64,000 bases of DNA from NCBI GenBank assembly GCA_013399855.1, contig VXAY01004336.1, positions 1,050,076-1,114,075 on the forward strand, given 5' to 3'. This document shows, in pieces, positions 1 through 12,961 of this stretch. A program made the translations under genes and the position numbers. Source of the DNA: Oxyruncus cristatus (lineage: Eukaryota > Chordata > Aves > Passeriformes > Cotingidae). The first letter of the stretch is position 1, and every line of letters begins with the position of its first letter. Below the pieces are notes generated by a model, which did not search any database, was not told where the DNA came from, and saw only the letters and a list, made by a program, of their open reading frames with translations.

Positions 1-55
1 ATCTGTAGAAGCTGCTGGCGGTGAAGGAGATGCATGTCTGCACTTGAGAAGTTCG
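1..55 (-). CDS. Candidate exon, cut by the left window edge
   Basis: The minus strand shows a T-rich tract and an AG acceptor at 57-56, then sequence open in all three frames to the window edge. In phase 0, matching the preceding candidate exon, it reads RTSQVQTCISFTASSFYR. Because all frames are open the frame rests only on the neighbour. The acceptor is good; the coding call is tentative. Confidence 0.4.
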
Positions 56-217
56 CTATGTCAGAAAAAAGCCTGAACAGAACAAAACCAAAAGGAAATT
101 AAAAAAGCACGTGTCTAAAAGAAAGAAGCAACAAAATCTACACCTAACAGGTATTAATAGGCAGAGAAATCTAGAAAACAAAGGATGCCTCCCAGGTGGC
201 AGTACATCTTCACTTAC

Positions 218-250
218 CTCATCAGCTTTCAAAGCCTGCTGGAGGCAGAC
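218..250 (-). CDS. Candidate 33-base exon
   Basis: A near-perfect donor (GAG then GTAAGT, donor bases at 217-212) ends a segment that is open only in one frame, VCLQQALKADE, starting directly after a TAG acceptor at 252-251. Eleven codons, phase 0 to 0. The preceding exon ends in phase 0 if its weak donor is used. The small size and single possible frame keep confidence low. Confidence 0.35.
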
Positions 251-470
251 CTACAGAACTTGTGAGGAAAACAGTAAAATTGTCATTGTATACATTATTT
301 GCATCTCACTACTACAAATCTCAGGGGAACATACCAGTAACTGCTTTGAAAACAAAATTACCCAGGCAAGATCCTTCCCAGCAGCAACACAAGCAGCAGT
401 TCATACTTGCCAGCTATATGTCTTGCAGCGTGGACCTAACTTTTTTTACAGATAGATAGATTTAATTTAC

Positions 471-613
471 ATAGTCTTCAAGGCAGTCAGATGGAAAAGC
501 AGTATTGATTTCTTGTCTGAACCCCTGCAATTCAGCACTTTGATATAGTGAGCTAAAAAGGCAGACTCCCCCACCCGTGGTTACATACTGCAGTCTCTGG
601 CACACAGCAATTC
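471..613 (-). CDS. Exon, possibly the last one
   Basis: Acceptor CAAG at 617-614 follows a CCT-repeat pyrimidine tract (the plus-strand GAG repeat near 620-638). The frame begins in phase 1, as required by the exon at 742-801, and reads IAVCQRLQYVTTGGGVCLFS and so on for 47 codons to LEDY. It then either uses the weak donor TAT then GTAAAT (470-465) in phase 0, or continues two codons to a TAA at 464-462. The good splice signals further left (exons at 218 and 1) favour an internal exon, but a C-terminus ending EDYVN cannot be excluded. Confidence 0.55.
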
Positions 614-616
614 CTT

Positions 617-638
617 GGCGGAGGAGGAGGAGGAGGAA
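617..638. repeat. Short GAG/CCT microsatellite
   Basis: About six GAG units, pure or nearly so. On the minus strand it is the CCT tract that serves as the pyrimidine tract before the exon at 613. Confidence 0.8.
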
Positions 639-741
639 TGCAGTAAAGGCCGGGGTCATGCCTCGGCAAAGACCAACCACCAAAACGAAGGCACCACTAG
701 AGGTAGCAGAGAGAAGAATCTCTTCTTAAAAATAGTATCAC

Positions 742-801
742 CTCCAACTGAAAAGCGTAGCCTGTTGGCAGGCAGAATTAAGTATGCTGTGTTTGAAGGT
801 A
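742..801 (-). CDS. 60-base exon
   Basis: A very strong acceptor (TTCTTTCACAG, AG at 803-802) and a donor GGAG then GTGATA (741-736) bound 60 bases. In phase 1 to 1 it reads PSNTAYLILPANRLRFSVG, which joins the exons on both sides in phase. A second frame is also open, so frame assignment depends on neighbours. The intron to the next exon is only about 128 bases. Confidence 0.6.
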
Positions 802-3247
802 CTGTGAAAGAAGACAGAGAACTTATCCTCCATATGCCTTGACCATCCCAAGAATAAGCCTGCAGAGGCTGTATTCGTGAGAACACTTGGGAACACTTCC
901 CACATTGTTTTGGGGTTTTGTTTTTTCTAAACATTAATTAAACTCCCTGTAGCTTACCACGGAGAAAACTAAGCTAGAAACAAGGACAAGAAGATAGAAA
1001 AAAGCTAAATATAGGTATAGTTACCTGATGCTTTAGAATAACCAGTGAGTCATTTCAGTAGAATTAAAGTCATTGCACTAGAATTAAAGCATTCAAAAAT
1101 TAAAGGCTGCTGGTGCACAATCTATAAAAGAATGGAAGACTACATTATGTGTGTATCCAGGCTACAGCTCACAGATCCTTTTTTTTCCCCCCTCCTTCCC
1201 AAGATTACCTGTATTTTATGTTACAAGATGAATAATTTTGAGTTCCTTAACTCAAGGAGTACTATTAATTTGAAGAGACTCAAACTATTAAACTAACCAG
1301 ATATGGAGCTATCATCACTCAGGACTCTATATAAACACCTTCTCCTGCTTCCCTTAACACTGGTACTTAAAATGTTGACTGTGACTAAAATAGGTGAGTG
1401 CAGCAACTTAGTATAATCATGAGCAATCGCTCAAGGAAATGTGATCTAATACTTGTAATTTAAAATTATCTTGCAATCTGACTTACAGAATAAAGAAAAC
1501 AAAGATATCATTCAGCTGAGTCAACATTCTCATTACAGGCTGGCTATCATGGTGAAAACTCAAGTGAATGAGCACTGCAAAGAAAATGTTCCTACAGAAG
1601 TAAGTAGAACAGAAGAAGTAAGAAACAGTCCCAAAGTGAGCATGGTGTAAGTAGATTTATTAATTTCTTCGAACCTGTTCTTGAGAGTAAAACAGAGAAA
1701 GGGAAGACAGATGACAAATAGAAAGCTCTACAGAGGACAAAACCCTACTGGAATAATCCACAGGAAACAGAAAACTTCATTTAGAACTGATGCAAATACA
1801 TCAAGCTTGGAAATCGGACTGATTACATTCTAATGCCAAACAATACCAGGTAAAGACAACTTAAATCACACTGAAATTACTGATTTTTGGGTGAGGTTAT
1901 GTATCTTAGTCTTTACTTTAGCAGCTCACTGTAGAGTGCTTCTGATCATATATTGTTTATCTGAGACAAGAAAAAAATACTTCACTCCTCCAAAAGTTTA
2001 CAGCACCTAACCTAGTATAAATTACAAATTGTGGCTGCAACAGTTAGCAGCAATAGAAGAGACAAAGAAATTTTTTTTTTTGTTAAACAATATTAAACAG
2101 ATCTATGCAGAAACATGTTTCTAAATACATTATAGATCAGAAAGCTATTTTGAAGATGTCAACACATACATGTCAGAGAATGCTAATTTGGTTCCAGACT
2201 GTGCATTTATCTAGCACAAGTATTTATATTTAAGTGTATTAAGAACTCTGTTATTAAGAAGCTCGCTATTGTCGGGAGTAACAAATTCTTCTCATTTCAT
2301 GCTGACATTGTAGGACAATTCAGGGACAACAGTGAAAAAATAGAATCAGCTGTTGAAGAGTATACTGAGAAATTATTTTCTATTCCATGTACTCATCAGA
2401 CTTCAAGATCTCACAGAGTCTAGTACTAGTTCCTCTGGAAAAATTAAATAGGGATTCTTTTCGTTCAACACACCTTCTAAGAAACAGGCCTGAATGGAAG
2501 CATTTAATTTTATTGCATAGCAGGTAAGTCTGGATCCTCCACCATGACATTAGCTACCCTTATGGAAGAATAGCTACATTTGTTGGCATGATGCAGCTTC
2601 TGATAAGCTAGGAGACAACTCCAGAAGTAGCAATGACAGTGACAAAATTTCAGGACTGAAGTCCTCCACTGGAAGTTCATTTAAGTCTCACCATGTTGCA
2701 TATAAAGAGAGCTGCTTTCTTTCAAAAAAGCTTTTCTTTGTGCAGAAAACATGCAGCCACTGCCTTCTAAACAGCTCAGTGCCCCATATCACTGCTGGTC
2801 AGTGCTAACCAGGGTTAAGTGAAAAATCCACAGTAGGCATTTAATGCTTGAGATTAGCAGCCAATCGATTAATGTGACCTACTGGCCCCATTTTGTACAT
2901 CAAGTCCCTTATGCAATCATATCTAGTAGGTGAGGAGGGCTATCCCACCAAATGTTTAATTCTGTAAACTTTCTCACTCGGACAGGCCTCTAAAAACCTT
3001 TGTGTTAAGCAAAAATTAGACTGACCACAGGAGTTAAATTTCTTTACAATAGAGAAGATTCAAGGTAATCAGAACATAGAAAACAATCTCTCTCCTATAT
3101 TACATATTTTTGGAATATCCTTCTTCATAAATTTAAGTTAATCTTCCTTTTAAAAATTTTACAAACTCCAAAATTTAGTTGTTTTTAGGTTTTATGGCTC
3201 ATTCTGGGAAGTAATAAAATCACATACCTAATATTTTGACAGTGTAC

Positions 3248-3319
3248 CTCTGGCAATTAATGTATCTGAAAATGTCAGCGTCTCTAAAAATGTATCCACC
3301 AAAGAAACAGCAGGAACAC
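3248..3319 (-). CDS. 72-base exon
   Basis: From acceptor CTAG at 3321-3320 the frame reads through SLVDTFLETLTFSDTLIAR, then donor GAG followed by GTACAC (3247-3242). Phase 1 to 1 fits the next exon at 742-801. A better-looking donor 22 bases further on (TAG then GTATGT) would place a stop codon in this frame, so the first donor is chosen. The leucine-rich, polarity-patterned peptide looks real; donor choice is uncertain. Confidence 0.5.
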
Positions 3320-6300
3320 CTAGTTCGTTTAATTATTAGGGGTGGGGGTTGAAGATCTATGGATTTCCTAGGAGAATAAACTTTACCATTGTCTCAGCTG
3401 AAAGAAAAGCTTCCAAATGAACAAAGCTTGCAGCTCATACTGAGTCATTTCTGCATGTCAATATTGACAAGTAGCTTGGAGCTTATCAAACTGTTGGTTG
3501 TTGTTTTGTTTGTTTTTTAAAGAGCTTAACTATAAAAAGAATCAGAAGAAAAAGTTGAGGCAGTCCACGCACTTCTGCTCCACAAGTTGCCTCCTCTAGA
3601 GATACTGATGGCAGAAATTCCTGTTGATATGACAGGATGCAAAAACCACAAAACTCCTTTATATATCTGAGCCCAGTGCCCAGAGCCACCTGGGAGACAA
3701 GGGACATTTCCAAACAAGGACTACAAGAACTGTGACAAGTACTTCACTGGACACTGTACTACAGTGTGAATGCATTTCTCTTCTCCAGTGAACAGCCACA
3801 CAGAACATTAACTCTGATCCCTGGACACTCACACATGTGCTAAAAGATTCTTCTTCCTATCAGCATTTTCTTCACCATTTGGCTTGGAGAGGACTACTGA
3901 AAGGTGGGACCTGACTTCTTTTTTATCTCTGTGAATGCTCATCTGCCTTTTACTAGTCAGAACTTCAACATTACATGATGGAAAAGTCTAAGACCACACT
4001 CCTAGGAGTTTGGGGCACCTTAAGGCTTGAAGGTCACATACAACGCAGGCAAAACAGTGCTGGAAAAGACAATTTACTTCTCTTTCTGCAACTGATGACC
4101 TTCACTTGACTAATTCTCTGAAAAAATGCAGGAACTCCAGCAAGGACCTAACTAAAGCCCAGAAATATCTAAAGAAGCAGCAAGAAATGGTGAATGGATG
4201 TTTTCAAAAATTTGTGTAAACTGAATAGAAGTCTAAGACTTAAGAATGACAGTTTCCTAGGTATGACTTCATGGCAAAGAGAATTTCTTGTAATCCTTGG
4301 AGTGCAGTTGTATATAGCTATACACAGACATGTGAATGTCATTCACTGACCTCTCTCAGTATCACAGCAAGCTCTGGGGTCCTCTTTTTCCCCCATCATC
4401 AGTTTCAGATACAGTTCACCAATATCACAATAACATGGCTGGGCCTGAAATTCTCTGAGAAAAGTGAAATGAGGAGGCACCAAACAAAAAAAGGAAGGTG
4501 ATCACTCTAGCAGTGAAAAAATGATTCATCTTCCAAGATCTTGTCCCTTCTCCTCTCTGCCTCTTGCAGCTTCACATTTCTTCACTTGCTTGTTCACCCA
4601 CTGTCAGGGGGGATCACCAATTTGGGCTTTCTGTCAGAAATACCCCGCCAGACTCTCTCATCTCACCACTTCTCACATAAGCATTCTGCAGACCTGTATC
4701 CCTCTTCTTTTCTGGCCTTTCTGCAACACGAACCACACTTCAAAGACGCAGCTGAGAGTCCCATCTCCCTCAACCACTTCACATCCACATGCTGTTCCTG
4801 CCAGGCCCTCTTTCTCTACTTTTACCTCTCCACCAGTGTGTCTGCAATGCTTTCTCCTGAGCAAGCTTCATTGTGCCTCCTTTGTTTCTGTGGTCCTGCT
4901 CAACCTTATGGTGATCTGCTCCCTTCCCTCCTGCCCTATGCCTGTTCCTCCTTCCCCAAGACTTCCCGTGCACACCAAGCCATGTGCCCCAGCCTCTCTT
5001 TAACACCAATCTCTTCATGAAGCAGCTTCCAAACATGGCAACTTCAGTCTCACCATCTTCTACCTCCAATTAGCCTGACTTTTCCAGAAAGTGGCAGTGC
5101 ATATATTTAATTTCTAAACTCTGCTATTCTAATTATTATGAACTAGAGTAGCAGAAATGGAAGGAGTAGTAGTAGCATGAAGTGCAAGTCCAACAATACA
5201 AAACTCTGCTAAAAATGGCAAAAATCAGCTGGAAACAAGAAAAGAAAAAAGACCATTGTCTCTATTATGAGCTGCTGTTGTGAAACCACCTGTGATGGGG
5301 TTCTCAAGCAAAAGGTATCACCAGAAGAGAAAAATATACTACAAATTATGAACTTTCAGTAAACTGGAGATGCACAACCTTTTCCTCTGAGAAACTGAGC
5401 TGAGAGAACAGCAGGACATTTAAAACAGTTGAAGAAAGAAAACCACATTTTAAACTACTTCAGCAGGCAATCAAAATGAGATCTTGCACCTTTCAGTGAA
5501 GCGCTCTAAGTGGAAACCATATTGTCAAGAAAACGTAGTTTATTCACCAGTATTTTTCCTTGGAATCACCAGGGACAAAACTGTTCAAAATACAGATTGG
5601 AGGAAACAGCTGTTCATTTAGAGGAACAAGATTTCTACAGCTCATAGAAAACAGACATCAAGCCTATCACACATGACACATGATGTGGCATGTGTTACCT
5701 GCAGCATAATCAGTAAGATGAGTATATACTAATGAATTCATGCATCACTATTCTTTGCATGGGAATATAGACATGGTTTTATATCATGCAGCAGAGCTGC
5801 AGCACAGCATAAGAAAAGTTGGTGCCAGCAGAGGGAGGTAGTTGCTCTCCAGGACATGCATCTTCACATTCCCCGATGCACAGTAGGAAGCCAACAAGTT
5901 TGTTTTTGTGGAAGTGAAGTCACCCCTCAGCCATTGTGTAAATGTGGCTTTAAATCAAGCTGTAATTAGATTTTGCTGTATTTAACAAAACCCCTCTTGT
6001 GCTCCTCTTTTCCAGCTCTAGACAGGAAAGAAATGTATTTGTGAAAGAAAAAAGGAAAAAAAAAAAAACATTTATGCTTCTTCTCAGAGCATGCCCTGGC
6101 ATGCATGCAAAAGTAAGTACAAAACACAGAACAATAAGCTTACAGAACACTCAAATCTTCACAATACACAGGAACACAAGGGTCTCTCAGCCGGTCCACT
6201 GTTAAACATCAGCTCATTATTATCAATATTTTGCTTCACCACATTAACCTTATTAAAAGACAGTAACAGTCCAACACTTGGAGTTTAGCTTTTCTCCATA

Positions 6301-7537
6301 AATTCAATTTACTTGGCAGAAAACAGAAGTGGAAAAGCTCTGCTAAAGACTCAGGCAAATTAAGACTGCCACGTATTCCTTCTAAGACAGATCTTTTCTT
6401 TCCCTCTTATTTTAACTCTTACAGTCACCGTATTCCCAATTTTAAACAAATAGCTTTATCCCCAGCTTGCAGTCATTGTATAGACTGGTACCCCTAAAAT
6501 AAAACTGTGTGTCTTTTCTTCAAATCCACTTTACTGTAATACATGTTGCACAGGGTGGTTTTCTTTTGTTTAAATTCTTTATGGATTAACTGCATAATTC
6601 CACTGCACTTTACATTGCCGTATGAGGAACTGCATAGCAAATGAAGTTGAGTACCCTCAGAAAAATAAACAGCTTCCATTGCATTTTGATTACTAGGCTT
6701 ACAAAGAATTTATGGTGGTGGCAACCACAGTGGGTACAATGGTAAACTGGTGCAAGAAAGTGACCAGGACATGCCCAAGGCCACAGAGCAAGTCAGCTGC
6801 TGATAAAAAGAACAAAAAGTTTCTGCTCTTTATCTCGATCTTCCCAGTGAGTCAAAACTTGGGATAACTGTCTGGTCAGTTTCAGATTCTTTAGAAGAAA
6901 GAAAAAGAGACAACTTCTAATTACTTACAAACGTGCACCACTGCTTAGGATTAAGTTATTTACAAAGTTACTAATTTTTAGGAGAGTCTGAAAAGCACGC
7001 CTTTTGAAAATCAACTTATTTCAGGAACATGCACTCTTAATACCCTAACTCTCTAGAAATCTTCTATTATGCTGCAAGTTTCAAGAAACCTAGGGCTGGT
7101 TTAGACTACAAAAGATAACCATGTTGTCAAGTCGGTTTGCAGTTTAAACAGAAAAGATCAAGGCAAAACCAAATACTGGGAGTAGATTATCCTCCTACAC
7201 CTGTAGGAGAATTCTTAAATTTGGTTGCTGTTTGTTGTTTGGTTCTTTTTTTTTTAAACAGTCAATACTAGCGCTTCCTGAAGCAGGATAATGAAGTTTG
7301 GTTCAGCACCAATCCAAAATGACAATTCAAAAATTCTTTTTACAATATTAAAATTCTTATTATTTTCTGCTTTTGAAACAGAGAAATCATCTGAGCAAAA
7401 GCTCATATGTATTCAGTATCCTAGTTCTTACTCTACCTCAACTGGCAAATAAATAAAAAAAAAATAAACATCTGACATAAAAGAGACCTAAATTTTCCAT
7501 AATCAAAGAGACTACACAGACACTATTTTTCTCTCAC

Positions 7538-7645
7538 CTTCTTTGACTCATAGGAAAAAAGGAGCTGGTTTATTTTTCCGAAGTCTGGAAATTGGCACAA
7601 TATAGTGCCATCCACAACTGTGTGAAACATTTCGAAAATTATTGT
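7538..7645 (-). CDS. 108-base exon
   Basis: Thirty-six codons, phase 0 to 0, between acceptor TTAG at 7647-7646 and a strong donor AAG then GTGAGA (7537-7532). It contains the clear coding stretch DGTILCQFPDFGKINQLL and ends SYESKK. The acceptor tag is also the only in-frame stop upstream. One of the most convincing exons in the window. The following exon must begin in phase 0, but the next one found (3319) begins in phase 1, so one exon is missing in between. Confidence 0.75.
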
Positions 7646-8737
7646 CTAACTAAGCCAGCAGTTCAGAAAAAAAAAAGAAGGGAGAGAAATCCCATAAAGC
7701 AGGTAGCAAGTGGTGCGGTGCTATAACTAGGAAAGGCAAGTTTCTACACTACCTCCGAAAGTAAAGGCTTACAATAGGATTAGCCTTATCTTATTTAAGT
7801 TTCTTAACAGCAAGACTGCATCCTCCTGTTTCCAGCAGGACCCAGTTCCAAGTAATTCTTAAAGTAGCAATAGCTATATCTGGCAAAGCTGGAACCATAA
7901 GGACAACATGAACACTCGAAACACTTTATTCAGGTTTGACTCAAGAGGAAAAACTACATTTCAGACCCAACATACCTAAAGAAGCTTCCAGACTACCATT
8001 TTTAGGTCATGCCCTGTACTTTTTCCTGCTTTTCAAATTATATTTAGGAAGGTCAGATCATAAAGTGGAACCCACTGTGGCATTTCAAATGAGGTTATTT
8101 TCTATATAATAACTAGTGCCTTTATTCTCATCACTTGAGAACTTGTACTGTTTTGCTACTAGAATGTTATTTTTGTTTATTTCTGAGAAGCTTTCTTTAA
8201 TCCCTTCCAAGTACCAGCATCCTCAGCGCAGCTATCTCATGCTCCATGAACTTTAGTGCAAATGCTATGAGCGTTTCTTTTCTTCTTAACAACTTCATTA
8301 CAGTGCTTACACAGGAACACAGTGCTCGTACTGTAACCATGCAAAGCAAATATTCTGCAGTAAATGTGAGCTTTATTCAAAGTGTAGCTTTAAAAGTCTT
8401 TATGGCACGCTCTAGTCTGGACTGCCAGTGCTAGTATAGAGAAAATGGCAAAAAGAATGCTGAACGACAGACCTTGCACGCTGACAGGAATTTTGGAACA
8501 GTCAAACAGGAAACCTATGGGCTAAACATATTGCCAAAATGTGTCAGCCTGTTCGTTGAATATAACTGCATTTCTGTTTCACTTAGATAGTCTGAGTAGA
8601 AATGGTTGAATCTTACGATGAAAAATCTTACCAAAAAATAAAGGAGGGGAGGAAATATGTTTCTTCTTCTTCTAAAGATTTATATGTTGTTCCTTATAAC
8701 ACCATTCCTTTGAAAGATGCCCCTACTGGGGCAGTAC

Positions 8738-8787
8738 CTCCGGTAATTTGACACGCGCAACACAACACATTATTTCCCAAATAGCAG
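8738..8787 (-). CDS. 50-base exon
   Basis: Good acceptor (TGTCTCTCTAG, AG at 8789-8788), 50 bases, donor GAG then GTACTG (8737-8732). Phase 1 to 0 reads AIWEIMCCVARVKLPE and connects both neighbouring exons. Another frame is also open, so the frame is set by context. Confidence 0.55.
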
Positions 8788-11639
8788 CTAGAGAGACATT
8801 TATGATTGTACAAACACCAAAGATCCAGATTTGGCACCCCAGTTAAGTGAGGCATTTTGTCTATCTTCAGGAAGCATTTCAGAAAATAAAGTTAAGCTGT
8901 TGAAGATTGTTGGGCAATATCTAATAGCTGAAATCTCTATTATGTCTAAGTTAGAAGCAACTGGATATATGTTGTCCTTATATGTAAGAGAAAATGTGAT
9001 AATCACACTGTCACTGTATGTTCATCCACTGTATTATCAATAATGAGTTTTTCAATGCATCTTTAAAAATAGCTATTTATGAGTAAAACTATTCAGTAGT
9101 TTGCATATTTACAAAATTGTATTAAAGAACGTTTGAAACTGCACTGCAATTTGGTACAAATCTCTGTTTTCACTGTTTTCCTCCAAATAAACCAAATCAT
9201 TAATATTTGTAATTTGGATTCTATGTATTTATCATGTCTCAAATGGTAGCCTTTTCAAAGAAATTTATGCAGCTATCAGCAACATTGCTTCTCATCTTCA
9301 TTGTATTATTACCTACTCCATCATCTCAAGAAAAAAAAACTCCAAAAAACCTCCAACCCCAGACTCCCATACAACTCAAATCCCCATCTTCCTCTTCGCT
9401 AAACCACAACATCCCAAGCTATCCCTGCAAAAAGGACCTCAATTTGTCTACATTATTTTCTCAGGCTCTTTATTCACCATGAGATTGTTACGTATAAGAA
9501 AGAGAAAAATGAATGGAGGATTAAAAAGAAATAGATCAAATTTACGCAAGAAATGGAAGTAGAACTTTTCTTTTTTTAAAAAAAAGATGAAATATACTTC
9601 TGGCAAGCTAGCAGGCAAGTATCAAGTCACGATTTTCCTTCTGGTAGAAGTAAGCAGGACCAGCACACAGGCCATCAGTGACAGACTTCCAAAAGAAATA
9701 TATTTGGGAAGGAAGGCAGCATCAGGGACCCCATTCTAAGAGCTATTTTAGAAAAGACTTTCTGCCAGAAGTAAAATGCTCAAGCAAGGCTGAAATCCCA
9801 TCAAGGTAAAAAATAAGGAGAGAAACACCAACAGCCTCTTACAGAAGAGAGTTTAAATAAAGTCAAAACCGTTAGTGGAGGCAGTGAGGAATTGGAAAGG
9901 AAACAAAGGCATAGAAGTTTGTGCACTATGAAAATCGGCACTGTTGGCTTCACTTATTCAAGAAACTCCATAGTTCTATTGTAAAAACTATTTTGGACTC
10001 AGTTAAAGAACACTGTTGCATTTTGCCTCTTCTAGCAGGAGAAAAATCAAACAACATTCAATGTTCAGAGCTTAGTCTGTACAAAGTGGAAAATTATTAT
10101 GTTAGCCGTTAACGCTCACACTGAGTGAAGGCCTGTTTTTTTGGTGGTGTTGTTTGTTTTTAAGGGAAGAAAGACTCCACTGAAAGGCTCACATGGCCAT
10201 GTACATAGATCTGCTTTTGCTGATATCACTACCACAGACCTAACTACTTTAATTCAGGAAATGTAGACAATCACTGAATGATTTCAGAAAAAAAAAAAAA
10301 AATCACAAACCCACTGAACTTGCTATTTTGAAATCCAACCTAGCATTAATGGCAATAAAGCAAAGAATAAAATCCAACACCATAATATCTCAGAGTGCTG
10401 CCTGAAAAAATCACCAGTTTTGGTTTGCGGTACAGAAGTTTACATTTGAATGCAGCTGGATCGCAGTCAACGAGCCAGCTCCCATAGCAGCACCTCCAAG
10501 CTGTATTGATTTCCGGGGAAGAAAAGGCACTGTAAATCTGCTTGAGCAGCATTGCGTCATACTTTTGGTTGGCTTGAAGAAGCAAATTAAATGTTTTCCA
10601 TTAGTATGGTAAAGAAGCTATACAATTTTGTTTTTATTTCAAATAGAGTCTCGAGTTACAGAACACTTTAGCTAAACTCTGTGGCAAGGACTACATGCTT
10701 CGTGTTTGTAAAGCCAGCAATTCATGCTTATGTGAAAACAGATGTGCGCACTGCACAGTTCCCAGGGCTGTGGAGGTTTTTTTAAATGTGCTGCTGTTGA
10801 TTAAAAAAGATTCCGCCTTTCAGTCAAATCATGGAATACACTGAAGCAGAAACAACATGTTCTTGCAGGGAAGGGGGAGAAGGGAAAGGGTCAGTAGCAG
10901 AAGAAAATTTTAAGGGAATAAAACCCACACACACAGAGCAGGGTATGAGCTATGCTGTAGCACAACAAAGAGCAGCACAGTTCTGAGAAGCAATAAGCAT
11001 AACAATAATTTAGGTAACAAGAACTCCTTGATCAATTATTCATATAATTTACAACAGTTTCAGCTGCATCAATGAAAAAAAAAAGAATATAGGGCAAATA
11101 TAAAATCTTCACAGCTATGAACTGTTCTTGATTTTCACCAGAACTTTTGGCTGTCTCATATCATGTGTTTCTGGTTAGCAACAAACCCCTCCAACAACGG
11201 GAAACGAGACAGAAAGGCACAGAACAAACTGCCTTGCTGGAAGCAGTGACAGCATTCAAGGCTGCATTTCACTCCTGGATGCTATGCACTGACAGTACAC
11301 TAACATTGTTGTATGTGAAATCAAACCACCACCACCTCACTTAGATACATCCATGCACCCCATGGGATTATAAGGATACTTTCTAGGAAGTCTTTACTCT
11401 CCCAATGCATAAAACTGCACTTCTAAAATAAATAAACATTTAAATAACTTTCAGAAGAAATACTGTATTTTTTAGCACCTGGTTATCTCAACCTGCATTT
11501 TTTCGCATACTCCTAAGGCAAATGTAACAAAAGGAAACATTATGGAGATAAGTATTTCTGGATTGGGTTTTTTCCTTTAGTTTGAAACCAGTGCATAATC
11601 ATCATCATCAGTTTTGCTGTTCTGTCGAGGTTTGAATAC

Positions 11640-11724
11640 TCAGTTCGCTACTGAGTATCCCCAGTTGTTCAAGATGACCTTGCCAGTAGAGTGGAGAAAC
11701 ACAGGTGCAACTGAAATCAAAGAA
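11640..11724 (-). CDS. Exon with three possible donors
   Basis: A very strong acceptor (eight T, then CTGCTTCTCAG, AG at 11726-11725) opens a phase 0 frame FFDFSCTCVSPLYWQ followed by GHLEQLGILSSEL. Donors at CAAG then GTCATC (exon end 11679), at CTCA then GTAGCG, or at CTGA then GTATTC (exon end 11640) all leave phase 1, which is what the next exon needs. The longer form is given because its extra residues look coding. The exon is likely; its 3' end is not settled. Confidence 0.5.
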
Positions 11725-12830
11725 CTGAGAAGCAGAAAAAAAAGGGCATGGTGTAACAAAGGGATGAGGGGGCCTAAATGTGTCTGACTCCGAGGCATGT
11801 ACAGCAGATCATAAGGAAAGGTTATGAGCTGAAACACTGATTGTGCTCATCACAAAACTTTTGATTTACTCTACGGATGGTAGGACAATGAACTTTGTTC
11901 TAGTTCAGAGCTCTAATTTCAGCCTAAATTAGGATGATCAATAAAGGATTAACTACAAAAATCTGCAATTCTTCTCGGATGAATCAAGAAATATTTATTT
12001 AAGAAGCTTTCCAACAGTGAAGTTAACACCTTGCAACAGCTATTTTTAAAAAACAGAGAAGTTGGCAGACCTTTAGAAGTACCTACATTTAATCTTGAAG
12101 AAATACGTAGAAAACATTTCCACTACTACTCACTTTTTTCAGCCAACTCTCTACACAAAGTTCAATTAATCTTTGTCAGTATGAAGGAAAGATTCTGCAT
12201 ATATCATCACTACATTCAAAATCCTGGCAAGCTAACAAAGCCATAGCATAGTCAAATCTCCCAGAGTACCTGGCACTGTAGCATTTATAGGTTCATAAAG
12301 TTTTTGGGGTCACATTTCTTTTTCTTCTATCAGCATTTGTCCTTTACAAGCAAGAATAGGTTCTGGATGACCATACTAAGAAATAACTACAGTGCTGATA
12401 AACAGAAATTCATAATATGCAAACCTTGTCCTTCTCTCATTGCTGAAGATATCAGAGAGTGTTTCCATACTTTTGTGGCCACTCAAAGTGGGATATATTA
12501 AAGTGGGATATATTTCTAAAAACAGAGCATGCTGTAGAGCTCAGAAACAGCCTGTTCCCTTGTGAACATAGAACTGCAGATATATCTTCCTACTAATAAT
12601 ATAAGGAGTTACTTCTGGCTCTGATCAACAATGCACTATGTTGTCTCCCACTCACTGCCCTCCAGCGTTTGCTACTACAACATTTTTATCAGGTAGCAAG
12701 GAGCAATACACACAGAAGGAGAAAGCTCAGAGATGTATTTGTATGTTTATTTAGAAAAAAAAAAAAAAAAATCCTTATTTTTAAAATTGTATCAGCCAAT
12801 TCAATTTGCTTGAAAAATGAATCACTTTAC

Positions 12831-12961
12831 CTTGATATATGATTTCTGAGCTCTTGCTAAGGCTATCTGGCCTCCTAGGAGGTCTTCACCTTTAGCAGAG
12901 GTCTCCAGATGAAGGCAGATCTCTTCACCCTGGAACTCCCAGAGGCTCCCTGTAACAATGC
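12831..12961 (-). CDS. 131-base exon
   Basis: Textbook boundaries: acceptor TTCTCTGTTGCTGTGTCTCCAG (AG at 12963-12962) and donor CAAG then GTAAAG (12830-12825). Phase 1 to 0, 43 full codons, including LWEFQGEEICLHLETSAK and IALARAQKSYIK. Mixed charged and hydrophobic composition with no stop. I do not recognise the domain. Phases match the exons at 14109 and 11640. Confidence 0.75.

Noticed and set aside
10346..10607. 79-codon minus-strand frame (QKYDAMLLKQIYSAFSSPE region)
   Set aside because: Looks protein-like, but the two neighbouring exons already join in phase without it and the possible donors are mediocre.
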